The notes beneath the pieces are model-generated. The model did no database searches. It was not told the DNA's origin and worked only from the letters and a program-made list of their open reading frames with translations. From assembly GCF_006494375.1 (NCBI RefSeq), contig NZ_VHIZ01000056.1:265685-329684 (forward strand): 64,000 nucleotides of DNA, written 5' to 3'. Shown piece after piece: positions 35,005 through 41,741 of this stretch (its first letter is position 1; every line of letters begins with the position of its first letter). Source of the DNA: Pantoea anthophila (lineage in GTDB: Bacteria; Pseudomonadota; Gammaproteobacteria; Enterobacterales; Enterobacteriaceae). The translations under genes were made by a program, and so were the position numbers.

Positions 35005-35715
35005 TTAACGCGGGGTGACACCGAAAATCTGTTGCAGATGGCGGAGACCCGCCACGGTGAAAGCCACTTCCCGATAGCCTGCCTGCCGGGTCAGCCAGCC
35101 CTGCTGTTCAAAGCCGATCAGCAGCGCGGCGCCCGCGTAGCCCCCGAGATGAAACTGCCGCTCACTCCAGTCCAGGCAGCCACAGCACGCTTTGCGCCGT
35201 CCGGGTTGTGACAGGTCAATCTGCAATGCCAGAAACTGCTGTCTGCCGTGAAGCGTGACCGCGCTGCCTTCGGGCGTGATCCAGCCCTGATGCACCAGTG
35301 AGGCATAGATCTGCACCGCAATTTCACCTGCCAGATGGTCATAACAGGTGCGGGCGGTGCGAAGCGCGCGTGGCGCTGTGCTCTCAGGGGCGGCAATCCG
35401 TTGCCACGACACGCCCATCATGTTCTCAATCAGCGTGGCGATATCACTGCCATTCAGCCGGTAATAACGGTGACGGCCCTGCGCCAGGCACACGATCAGC
35501 CCGCTATTCATCAGACGGGTCAGATGTGCGCTGGCGGTGGAGGGCGCGACATCCGTGACGGCACTGAGCTCCGTGGCCGTCCATGCGCGTCCATCCATCA
35601 GCGCTGACAGCATCCTGACCCGCGAGGGATCGGCCATCGCGGCGGCGACACCGGCAATGGCGTTTTCCAGCGCGTCACTGTCGTCGGGGGCATTATGGGG
35701 TTGCGGTGTTGCCAT
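35005..35715 (-). CDS. ArsR family regulator, long form with CCGC motif
   Basis: A 236-residue ArsR-type regulator, about twice the minimal length. The N-terminal winged helix (about residues 20-95) contains ADPSRVRMLSALMDGRAWTATEL and VAPSTASAHLTRLMNSG. The C-terminal half carries KACCGCLDWSERQFHLGG, where clustered cysteines could sense metal or redox state. The start overlaps the ACT-domain gene by 23 bases and lacks an independent ribosome site, so translation is probably coupled. It is likely the regulator of its own operon. Confidence 0.88.
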   Translation of the reverse strand: MATPQPHNAPDDSDALENAIAGVAAAMADPSRVRMLSALMDGRAWTATELSAVTDVAPSTASAHLTRLMNSGLIVCLAQGRHRYYRLNGSDIATLIENMMGVSWQRIAAPESTAPRALRTARTCYDHLAGEIAVQIYASLVHQGWITPEGSAVTLHGRQQFLALQIDLSQPGRRKACCGCLDWSERQFHLGGYAGAALLIGFEQQGWLTRQAGYREVAFTVAGLRHLQQIFGVTPR

Positions 35716-36103
35716 CGGAGGATACGGCCCATTCTGTAGTCAGCCCGGCGGCTGAGAGATTGTTGTCGGTGATCAGGATCAGCCGGTTAGCGTGGTCACT
35801 GTACTGCACCAGGATATTTATCCCGGCTGCGGCCAGGCGTGTGGTAATGGCACCCAGTTCACCGGGACGCTGCTGAGGGAGCCGGCGGATGAGTGGAACA
35901 TGAACGGCTTCAACCGCGATCCCTTCCGCTTCCAGCACCCTTCGGGCCCTTTCACCCTCTGCCACCAGAAAATGGGCGTGGCTCAGTGTGCCGGACGAGA
36001 ACATGCCACCGCCTTCCAGTCCAATCCCCTGATCGCCCAGCAACGTGGTAAGCCGGGAGAGCGTGCCCGGGCTATTCTGCAGGATCACATGAATGTCGAA
36101 CAT
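35693..36103 (-). CDS. ACT-domain protein
   Basis: A 136-residue protein starting at ATG 36103. The N-terminal half has the ACT-type signature FDIHVILQNSPGTLSRLTTLL (one residue trimmed here from the motif span 2-21 plus), and the second half repeats the pattern with PQQRPGELGAITTRLAAAGI. Two ACT modules suggest amino-acid or small-ligand binding without catalysis. It lies between a monooxygenase-fold gene and an ArsR regulator with overlapping ends, so the three act together. The ligand is unknown. Confidence 0.83.
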   Translation of the reverse strand: MFDIHVILQNSPGTLSRLTTLLGDQGIGLEGGGMFSSGTLSHAHFLVAEGERARRVLEAEGIAVEAVHVPLIRRLPQQRPGELGAITTRLAAAGINILVQYSDHANRLILITDNNLSAAGLTTEWAVSSDGNTATP

Positions 36104-36104
36104 A

Positions 36105-36419
36105 TTACATTTCTCCCGGGTTAAACGCATATTCTCTGACGAGGGTGACGATGCGCAGATGATAAGCGGCAAAAAGCGTCTCACGGCCTTCGCGCTGGGC
36201 AGCCTGATGGCACAGATTGCGCTTCCAGGCCCTGATCGACTCTTCATCGCGCCACCAGGAGAGTGAAAGGATTTTTTTCTCATCGGTCAGGCTCTGAAAA
36301 CGCTCCAGAGAGATAAATCCCTCGTTTTCCATCAGCAGCGGTTTGAGGTCCGCCGCCAGCTGCCTGTAACGCATCTGGTGTTCCGGCAGGGCTTCAGCTT
36401 CAAATAATACGGCAATCAT
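36105..36419 (-). CDS. Antibiotic-biosynthesis-monooxygenase (ABM) domain protein
   Basis: A 104-residue dimeric alpha-beta-barrel protein. Motifs MIAVLFEAEALPEHQMRY, FISLERFQSL and SWWRDEESIRAWKRNLCHQ match the ABM/heme-degrading monooxygenase-like fold. Members range from quinone monooxygenases to proteins with no known catalysis. The gene ends one base before the ACT gene begins. An AAGGAGAAG site lies upstream of ATG 36419. It is the first gene of a three-gene operon that ends with the ArsR regulator. Confidence 0.87.
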   Translation of the reverse strand: MIAVLFEAEALPEHQMRYRQLAADLKPLLMENEGFISLERFQSLTDEKKILSLSWWRDEESIRAWKRNLCHQAAQREGRETLFAAYHLRIVTLVREYAFNPGEM

Positions 36420-36692
36420 TGCGCTTCTCCTTGGGGTTGATAGCCGGAAAATAGCGGGCGGGAGATGTTAATGCTTCGGCCGGAAACGAAATAAGCGCGG
36501 CTGCTCTGGTTGCGGACAGATGTGACAAACCCACGCATCCGGCATATCCGGATAATGCAGACAAGGGTCTGGCTGAATGAGATCGAGGTTTACGGGCGGG
36601 GAGTAGGCAGAGCGAACTGCGCCTGAACCCGGAGGGGACTCAGGCGATAAGCAGAGAGAAGAATGCGGAACGGGAATACAGCGTAGCAGACA

Positions 36693-36932
36693 TCATTTCC
36701 GGGCCATCAGCATCGTCAGCAGTTCGCGGCAGCACGCTTCTTCTTCGGCACTGTCTGCGGAGGCCAGATAGCGCAGCAGCTCCATGCAGCTTTTCTCCTT
36801 GCCCGCTTCCAGTAACTCTTCGATCAGGAAATTAAGTTTGTCCTGTTCAGAGGCGGCAAAAGAGGAGCTGAACCCGGTTTTGGCCGGGAGAGTGGGATTG
36901 ACCGGCAGGGTCAGGGTGTTTTGCATCGGCAT
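36693..36932 (-). CDS. Small protein, possibly YmgB/AriR-like
   Basis: A 79-residue protein with AGGA seven bases before ATG 36932. The first 25 residues look unstructured. The rest (DKLNFLIEELLEAGKEKSCM, then LLRYLASADSAEEEACCREL) predicts two or three short helices. Helix spacing is reminiscent of the YmgB/AriR biofilm and acid-response proteins, but the match is by eye only. It contains three cysteines. The gene is monocistronic, flanked by gaps of about 270 and 320 bases. Confidence 0.6.
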   Translation of the reverse strand: MPMQNTLTLPVNPTLPAKTGFSSSFAASEQDKLNFLIEELLEAGKEKSCMELLRYLASADSAEEEACCRELLTMLMARK

Positions 36933-37252
36933 ATTATTGTCCTGTTTCGGGTTAAAAAATGCACTGGTGTTGCTATTAAACTTATACAGCGATCCTTATT
37001 TTGTACAGGAATGGGATGGAATGATTTTTAACCCGGGCCTAAGCGCAGCGCGGGATGCAGAGGAAATCCCGGCTAATCATTCAGTTATCCGACAACCCTT
37101 TTCAGAAATTTTTTTCTCTGTTCAGACGTAAATCCACTCCACACGACGGCAAAAAACTTTTCATTCACGCTCTTCCCCTGATCGCTGATTTAAGTGATAG
37201 TAACGCCGCTTTACATTAATAATTCTCATTATCATCTGTGTGGGTTTTTACA
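36933..37252. other. Divergent promoter region with AT-rich tract
   Basis: 320 bases separating the small protein gene from the iron-type binding protein. It contains the Fur-like box at 37215-37233 and is more A+T-rich than its surroundings. No gene is seen. Confidence 0.6.
37215..37233 (+). promoter_or_regulatory. Fur-like box
   Basis: Against the 19-base Fur consensus, 14 positions match, including the whole right half CATTATC. It lies 20 bases before the start of the binding-protein gene, a usual place for iron repression. Confidence 0.7.
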
Positions 37253-38368
37253 ATGAAAAAATGGTTTTTCGCGCTGGGGATGCTCACGCTGTCAGGAATG
37301 GCGTCGGCCAAAATGATTACTGATGTCGCAGGCCGTCAGGTTGAGGTGCCGCAGGAGGCGAAGCGCATCATTCTGGGTGAGGGGCGTCAGATCTATCTGC
37401 TGGCAGCCTTTGACACCGACGCGCCCTTTAAGCGGGTCATCGGCTGGCGGGACGATCTCCACAAGGCCGACTGGGATGGCTATCAGGCTTATGAGAAACG
37501 CTATCCGCAAATCAGTAAACTGCCGACTTTTGGCGGGGCGAAAGATGGCACCTTTAACATTGAGCAGGCGTTAACCCTGAAGCCCGATCTGGTGCTGATG
37601 AATCTGGAATCGAAAGCGGCCACGGATGAAGGCAAGCTGACAGAAAAACTGCAGGCGGTCGGTGTGCCGGTGGTGTTTATCGATTTCCGTGAAGCGCCGA
37701 TGGTGAACGCGGAGAAAAGTATCCGCATCATGGGCGAACTGGTGAACAAACCGGCGCGGGCGCAGGAGATCATACAGTTCCGTCAGCAGCAGATTGAGCG
37801 GGTGACCTCGCGGCTGAAGAATTTTACCGGCTATCGCCCGAAAGTGATGATCGACCGCGCCGGTGGCTACAGCGATGAGTGCTGCATGTCGTTTGGTAAT
37901 GAGAACTTCGGTCAGATGGTGGAGATCGCGGGCGGACGTAATATTGCCAGAGATCTTATCCCCGGCACCTTCGGCACCGTGAACCCGGAGCAGATCATCG
38001 CCAGTCAGCCCGATGTGGTGGTGGTCACCGGGGCCAACTGGAAGAACTACAATACCGTAGGCAAATGGGTCGGCGTCGGGCCGGGCGCCAATGTGACCGA
38101 GGCGACGGCGCGTCTGAAGGCGCTGATGATGCGCGATGCGTTTAAAACCCTGCCGGTCGCCCACAATGGCAACGTCCACGCGATCTGGCATCAGTTCTAC
38201 GACAGTCCTTATCAGTTTGTGGCTATCCAGGCGCTGGCGAAGTGGCTGCATCCCGATCTCTTTTCCGATCTCGATCCCGACGCAACGTTCCGCGAATTTC
38301 ATCAGAAGTTCCTGCCGCTGCCTTACCAGCCAGGCTACTGGGTGACGCTGCCCGCAGATAAACCCTGA
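37253..38368 (+). CDS. Iron-complex-type periplasmic binding protein (orphan)
   Basis: A 371-residue class III binding protein (FepB/BtuF superfamily). The signal peptide MKKWFFALGMLTLSGMASAK fixes the ATG at 37253; the GTG at 37238 is unlikely. Motifs include TDVAGRQVEVPQEAKRIILG, LKPDLVLMNLES and the long inter-lobe helix following NAEKSIRIMGELV. No permease or ATPase gene accompanies it. The Fur-like box implies iron-regulated binding of a siderophore or haem-like ligand, probably served by a transporter encoded elsewhere. A pair of cysteines (DECCM) is unusual. Confidence 0.85.
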   Translation: MKKWFFALGMLTLSGMASAKMITDVAGRQVEVPQEAKRIILGEGRQIYLLAAFDTDAPFKRVIGWRDDLHKADWDGYQAYEKRYPQISKLPTFGGAKDGTFNIEQALTLKPDLVLMNLESKAATDEGKLTEKLQAVGVPVVFIDFREAPMVNAEKSIRIMGELVNKPARAQEIIQFRQQQIERVTSRLKNFTGYRPKVMIDRAGGYSDECCMSFGNENFGQMVEIAGGRNIARDLIPGTFGTVNPEQIIASQPDVVVVTGANWKNYNTVGKWVGVGPGANVTEATARLKALMMRDAFKTLPVAHNGNVHAIWHQFYDSPYQFVAIQALAKWLHPDLFSDLDPDATFREFHQKFLPLPYQPGYWVTLPADKP

Positions 38369-38374
38369 CTGACC

Positions 38375-38398
38375 GGCGATGACAGGGATGTCATCGCC
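38375..38398 (+). terminator. Hairpin after the iron-type binding protein gene
   Basis: GGCGATGACA (38375-38384) and TGTCATCGCC (38389-38398) form a perfect 10-bp stem with a GGGA tetraloop, seven bases after the stop. The U-run is poor. Confidence 0.65.
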
Positions 38399-38530
38399 AG
38401 CATTACACTTCCCGCCGAATAAACCCGCTCTTTCCCTTCAGATTTACTAATCTTTTACAGGCGCGGCCTCGTTTGCTCTGAGCAGCATGACGTGTCGTCG
38501 TCCGCATTCACGCTAAAAATGGAGAGAAAC

Positions 38531-38938
38531 ATGCGCAATATCTCGGGAAGATCGGCCTTTGCCGTGACGCTGTACGCTCTGCTGGAGCCGGTGCCGCTGG
38601 GCTTTTTTGTTGCGGCCTGGCTGTTCGACATTTTCTACAGTCAGACCTTTGTGCAGTTCTGGACTGACGCCGCAGGCTGGCTGATTGCGCTGGGACTGAT
38701 TCTGGCCATTGTGCCGCGACTCATCGCGCTGGTTTATCTGTTTCGCGGCAGTGACAGTGCGGAGAAGAGCCATTTCTGGCTCTGGCTGGTGGCGGTTGTG
38801 ATCGCTGTCATCAATGCGTTTATTCACAGCCGTGATGCCGCCGCGGTGATCCCGCTGGGCGTGACGCTTTCGACGCTGGTGGTGGCGCTGCTGCTGCTGG
38901 CGAATGTGCAACTTGCGTTACGTCAGCGTAGCGCTTAA
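38531..38938 (+). CDS. DUF2231-like membrane protein
   Basis: A 135-residue protein with four predicted membrane segments (about residues 10-30, 45-62, 75-95 and 100-125). The ATG at 38531 is preceded by GGAGAG; a longer in-frame start at 38492 lacks a site. The LEPVPLGFFVAAWLFDIFY stretch resembles the DUF2231 N-terminal helix. It is 12 bases upstream of the PQQ-type lipoprotein dehydrogenase, so it may be its membrane electron acceptor or anchor. A haem role has been suggested for this family; no clear pair of His ligands stands out here. Confidence 0.8.
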   Translation: MRNISGRSAFAVTLYALLEPVPLGFFVAAWLFDIFYSQTFVQFWTDAAGWLIALGLILAIVPRLIALVYLFRGSDSAEKSHFWLWLVAVVIAVINAFIHSRDAAAVIPLGVTLSTLVVALLLLANVQLALRQRSA

Positions 38939-38950
38939 GGAGGAGCCACC

Positions 38951-40252
38951 ATGAAGATACCGCATAAAACGCTGCTCGCGCTGACCCTGGCAGCCCTGCT
39001 GGCAGGCTGTGATGATGGTGCACAAATCGACCCCCAGAAGCAGACCGGTCCGAATCCTGAACTGCCAAAGGCGAAGAGTTTCTTTATGCCGCCGATGCAG
39101 GTGCCGGAAGGCACGCCCTGGAAGGCGGGTGAGATGCCCAAAGTGGCTGACGGGCTGAAGATTGAAAAGATCGCTGACAATCTGCAGCATCCGCGCCAGG
39201 TCTATGTCCTGCCAAACGACGACGTGCTGGTGGCGGAATCAAACGGCCCGGCTAAACCGACGACCCGGCCGAAGCAGCTCATCATGGGCATTGTACAGAA
39301 AGCCTCAGGTAAGGGCGGTGCAGGCGGCAACCGGATTACGCTGCTGCGCAAGGTGAACGGCAAATGGGAGCAGCACCGCTTTATTGAGAATCTGCATTCC
39401 CCGTTTGGCATGCAGCTGATTGGCAACACGCTCTATGTCGCCAATGCGGACAGCCTGGTGAAGTTCCCGTATCGCGAAGGGGAAACCGAGATTCGCACCG
39501 CGCCGGAAGAGGTGACCGAACTGCCGGGCGGCCCGATTAACCACCACTGGACCAAGGCGCTGCTGGCCAGCCCCGATGGCAGCAAGCTCTATGTCGGGGT
39601 CGGTTCCAACAGTAACGTCACCGAGAACGGCATTGGCGCAGAGTATCGCCGTGCCGCGGTGCTGGAAGTGGACGCCGCCACCGGCGCCAGCCGCATCTTT
39701 GCCAGCGGGCTGCGCAATCCAACCGGCTTACAGTGGGAACCTCAGAGCGGCAAACTCTGGGCTATCGTCAATGAGCGTGATGAAATCGGCTCGGACCTGG
39801 TGCCCGACTACATGACCTCGGTGCAGGATAAAGGGTTCTACGGCTGGCCCTACAGCTACTTTGGTCAGCATGTTGATACCCGCGCCGAACCGCAGCGTCC
39901 CGATCTGGTGGCGAAGGCGATCAAACCCGATTACGCCCTGAGCTCACATGTCGCCCCGCTGGGTCTGCTCTTCTATGGCGCAGAGAACATGCCGCAGTAT
40001 CGTGGCGGTGCCTTTATCAGTGAACACGGCAGCTGGAACCGGACTCCGCTGAATGGCTACAAAGTGGTGTGGGTGAAATTTGAGAACGGCAAACCGGTGG
40101 GGCAGCCGCAGACGGTGGTCTCGGGCTTCCTGACGGATGATCAAAAGCAGGTGCGGGGATTGCCGGTGGGTCTCGCCAGCGACAGAGAGGGGGGTGTGCT
40201 GATCGCGGATGACGCAGGGAACACCATCTGGCGGGTCAGCGCCGCCCGATAA
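38951..40252 (+). CDS. PQQ-type sugar (sorbosone) dehydrogenase family lipoprotein
   Basis: A 433-residue beta-propeller protein. The N-terminus ends in the lipobox LLAGC (Cys20), so the mature protein is lipid-anchored in the periplasm. Propeller motifs include NLQHPRQVYVLPNDDVLVAE, GLRNPTGLQWEPQSGKLWAI, NERDEIGSDLVPDY and YALSSHVAPLGLLFY. These are typical of the L-sorbosone/soluble glucose dehydrogenase group, which uses PQQ and calcium. The substrate is unknown. It probably uses PQQ made by the operon at 18543-24060 and pairs with the DUF2231 membrane protein just upstream. Confidence 0.87.
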   Translation: MKIPHKTLLALTLAALLAGCDDGAQIDPQKQTGPNPELPKAKSFFMPPMQVPEGTPWKAGEMPKVADGLKIEKIADNLQHPRQVYVLPNDDVLVAESNGPAKPTTRPKQLIMGIVQKASGKGGAGGNRITLLRKVNGKWEQHRFIENLHSPFGMQLIGNTLYVANADSLVKFPYREGETEIRTAPEEVTELPGGPINHHWTKALLASPDGSKLYVGVGSNSNVTENGIGAEYRRAAVLEVDAATGASRIFASGLRNPTGLQWEPQSGKLWAIVNERDEIGSDLVPDYMTSVQDKGFYGWPYSYFGQHVDTRAEPQRPDLVAKAIKPDYALSSHVAPLGLLFYGAENMPQYRGGAFISEHGSWNRTPLNGYKVVWVKFENGKPVGQPQTVVSGFLTDDQKQVRGLPVGLASDREGGVLIADDAGNTIWRVSAAR

Positions 40253-40290
40253 GCCGGACGGGTCCGTTTTCCCTGCCGGAAAGCAGGCAT

Positions 40291-40331
40291 AAAAAAAGGA
40301 TTTGGCATCGCGCCAAATCCTTTATTTTTTT
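40291..40331. terminator. Bidirectional terminator shared by the dehydrogenase gene and the IstR-like RNA
   Basis: AAAGGATTTGGC (40295-40306) and GCCAAATCCTTT (40312-40323) form a perfect 12-bp stem with loop ATCGC. ATTTTTTT (40324-40331) follows on the plus strand and a run of seven U on the minus strand (from 40297-40291). Confidence 0.95.
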
Positions 40332-40386
40332 GTTCGCTACCCGGCTGGTAACCGCGCTGCGAACGGGGTGCTCAGCACTCTCCACA
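40291..40386 (-). ncRNA. istR: IstR-1-like antisense small RNA (candidate)
   Basis: A predicted RNA of about 96 nt, divergent from the tisB-like transcript. Its promoter on the minus strand has TTGAAA (complement of 40416-40421), a 17-base spacer and TACAAT (complement of 40393-40398). Transcription should begin near 40385-40388 and end at the terminator stem at 40295-40323. The 5' end (complement of 40370-40386) is predicted to pair with the tisB leader at 40564-40580: 17 positions, one mismatch. An internal GUUCGC/GCGAAC stem separates this seed from the terminator. Layout matches E. coli IstR-1, which blocks the ribosome standby site of tisB. No search was run. Confidence 0.75.
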
Positions 40387-40392
40387 GAACAG

Positions 40393-40421
40393 ATTGTAAA
40401 ATGTGCGGCTAAGGATTTCAA
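40393..40421 (-). promoter_or_regulatory. Sigma70 promoter of the IstR-like RNA
   Basis: Minus-strand -35 TTGAAA and -10 TACAAT with an optimal 17-base spacing. It lies outside the LexA-like box, so it should be active when SOS is off, as required for a constitutive antitoxin. Confidence 0.8.
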
Positions 40422-40433
40422 GTTTCGCCAAAA

Positions 40434-40453
40434 TACTGTATGTTTATACATGT
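40434..40453 (+). promoter_or_regulatory. LexA-like SOS box
   Basis: TACTGTATGTTTATACATGT matches 15 of 20 positions of the enterobacterial LexA consensus and retains CTGT-N8-ACA. The final G of the core is T. It precedes the tisB-like leader and should make the toxin transcript DNA-damage inducible. Confidence 0.72.
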
Positions 40454-40563
40454 GTTGAGTGTTGAGCCTCGCCTCATTGTCGACTGGCCGCTCCCAGGGG
40501 CACGGTTTTAAAATCCCGGCAGGTATCAGGTGGTGCTGGCCTGTGGCTTTAACCTTGAGTGCC

Positions 40564-40580
40564 GCTCAGCCCTCTCCACA
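40564..40580 (+). promoter_or_regulatory. Predicted antisense target in the tisB-like leader
   Basis: GCTCAGCCCTCTCCACA repeats the sequence at 40370-40386 with a single change. Since the small RNA is read from the opposite strand there, its 5' end is complementary to this site. It lies 68-84 bases before the Shine-Dalgarno, the distance expected for a standby site. Confidence 0.75.
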
Positions 40581-40637
40581 AAGATGTGCTTAGGCGCCCG
40601 GCGGGTAGAGTCAAAGCCCTGGTTGCCGAACAGCGCG

Positions 40638-40657
40638 CTCCTGTAAAAGGAGAAGGA
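40638..40657 (+). promoter_or_regulatory. Shine-Dalgarno sequestering hairpin of the tisB-like gene
   Basis: CTCCT (40638-40642) can pair perfectly with AGGAG (40648-40652) across a GTAAA loop, masking the ribosome site AAGGAGAAGG. Direct initiation would be poor without upstream ribosome standby. Confidence 0.7.
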
Positions 40658-40662
40658 AAGTG

Positions 40663-40752
40663 ATGGAACTGACTAAGCTGATTCTGGATCTTATCCGGGT
40701 CATCTTGCAGATCATCGTTGCCCTTATGCAACTGACCGGTCACGCAGGTTAA
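40663..40752 (+). CDS. tisB: TisB-like hydrophobic toxin peptide
   Basis: A 29-codon frame encoding MELTKLILDLIRVILQIIVA then LMQLTGHAG. It is one amphipathic membrane helix with Lys5, Asp9 and Arg12 on one face and Gln16/Gln23 spaced by seven. The core VILQIIVALMQL aligns with LILKLIVAALQL of E. coli TisB, which is also 29 residues long. TisB inserts in the inner membrane, collapses proton motive force and promotes persistence after DNA damage. AAGGAGAAGG lies five to ten bases upstream and a strong terminator 14 bases downstream. A LexA-like box, a structured leader and the divergent small RNA support the call. Identity is by eye; the C-terminal GHAG differs from E. coli. Confidence 0.78.
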   Translation: MELTKLILDLIRVILQIIVALMQLTGHAG

Positions 40753-40766
40753 CCGGAACTTGAAAC

Positions 40767-40795
40767 AAGGCGGAGCTAACCACTCCGCCTTTTTT
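40767..40795 (+). terminator. Terminator of the tisB-like transcript
   Basis: AAGGCGGAG (40767-40775) and CTCCGCCTT (40783-40791) form a 9-bp stem with loop CTAACCA, continuing into a T-run to 40795. Confidence 0.93.
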
Positions 40796-40882
40796 CTTTG
40801 TCAATTCTCTGTCATGCGCAGCGGGTAAGGTGGGGCGACAAAAGCACGCCAGCGGGGCGTGGCTTACCTGACCGGAACGATT

Positions 40883-41515
40883 ATGTCTCTTGCCGCCGTT
40901 ATGCCTGCCCGGCTTGCGCACACCTGCATCGACGACAGTGTGCGGATGCGGGAAACCACCGTGGGACAGCAGTGTGAAATTCTGGCGCACAGCCTGCTGG
41001 AATACAGTGAGCTGGGTGACTTCTCCTATGTTGGCGAACACTGCTGCCTGGCGGATACCCGCGTGGGCCGCTTCTGCGCCATCGCGAATCAGGTGCGCAT
41101 CGGCGCGCCGAATCATCCGATGGATCGCGCCTCACAGCACCGCTTTACCTACTGCCCGGAGTATTATCACGCCAGCGCCCGCCGCGATCAGGGCTTCTTT
41201 GCCGCCCGCCGGGCCGACCGGGTGGTGATAGGCAATGATGTCTGGATCGGGCATGGGGTGATTGTGCTGCCCGGCGTGACCGTCGGTGACGGTGCGGTGC
41301 TGGCGGCGGGCGCGGTGGTGACCAGAGATGTCGCCCCCTACAGCGTGGTGGGGGGCGTGCCGGCGCGTCCGCTGCGGATGCGCTTTACCCCTGCGATTGC
41401 CGCCCGCCTGCAGCGCATAGCCTGGTGGAACTGGCCGCTGGAGAAACTGCTGGCGAACCTGCCTGACTTTCAGCACGGCGATATCGACGCGTTCTGCCAG
41501 CGGCACGGAGAGTAG
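40883..41515 (+). CDS. Left-handed beta-helix (hexapeptide) acetyltransferase
   Basis: A 210-residue protein with repeated hexapeptide units. An early block precedes an insert ([20 protein letters not shown]), followed by the main coil [20 protein letters not shown] with [20 protein letters not shown]. The His and insert resemble xenobiotic/CatB-type and phosphonate-locus acetyltransferases. It is expected to form trimers and acetylate a hydroxyl or amine using acetyl-CoA. The ATG at 40883 was preferred over 40859 because the added residues are not family-like. There is no pathway context. Confidence 0.85.
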   Translation: MSLAAVMPARLAHTCIDDSVRMRETTVGQQCEILAHSLLEYSELGDFSYVGEHCCLADTRVGRFCAIANQVRIGAPNHPMDRASQHRFTYCPEYYHASARRDQGFFAARRADRVVIGNDVWIGHGVIVLPGVTVGDGAVLAAGAVVTRDVAPYSVVGGVPARPLRMRFTPAIAARLQRIAWWNWPLEKLLANLPDFQHGDIDAFCQRHGE

Positions 41516-41654
41516 TGAGCAGAATGCGCTGAATTGTTCCGCCATCGTCAGCGGGTCATCGCGGAAGGATAATCGACCTGGCGGACCTGTCGTTATCATC
41601 ACATTTTCGAATGACAGGTTGCCTTGTAACTTTCCGGTGCACATGACACCATCA

Positions 41655-41674
41655 ATACATGTATAGACATGTAT
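41655..41674. promoter_or_regulatory. Palindrome upstream of the NCS1 permease
   Basis: ATACATG (41655-41661) and CATGTAT (41668-41674) are perfect inverted arms with a 6-base spacer, about 70 bases before the permease start. Likely an operator; the binding protein is unknown. Confidence 0.55.
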
Positions 41675-41741
41675 CTTCAACCGTCTTACTGACTGATCCC
41701 TTTTTACTCAACGCATCTCTCACTGTTCCAGCGAGGACTCT

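Noticed and set aside
40549..40743. A 64-codon minus-strand frame across the tisB-like region
   Set aside because: Shadow of the peptide gene and leader; no ribosome site and no recognisable product.
41132..41680. A 182-codon minus-strand frame
   Set aside because: Antisense to the hexapeptide acetyltransferase, and the palindrome at 41655 lies at its start.
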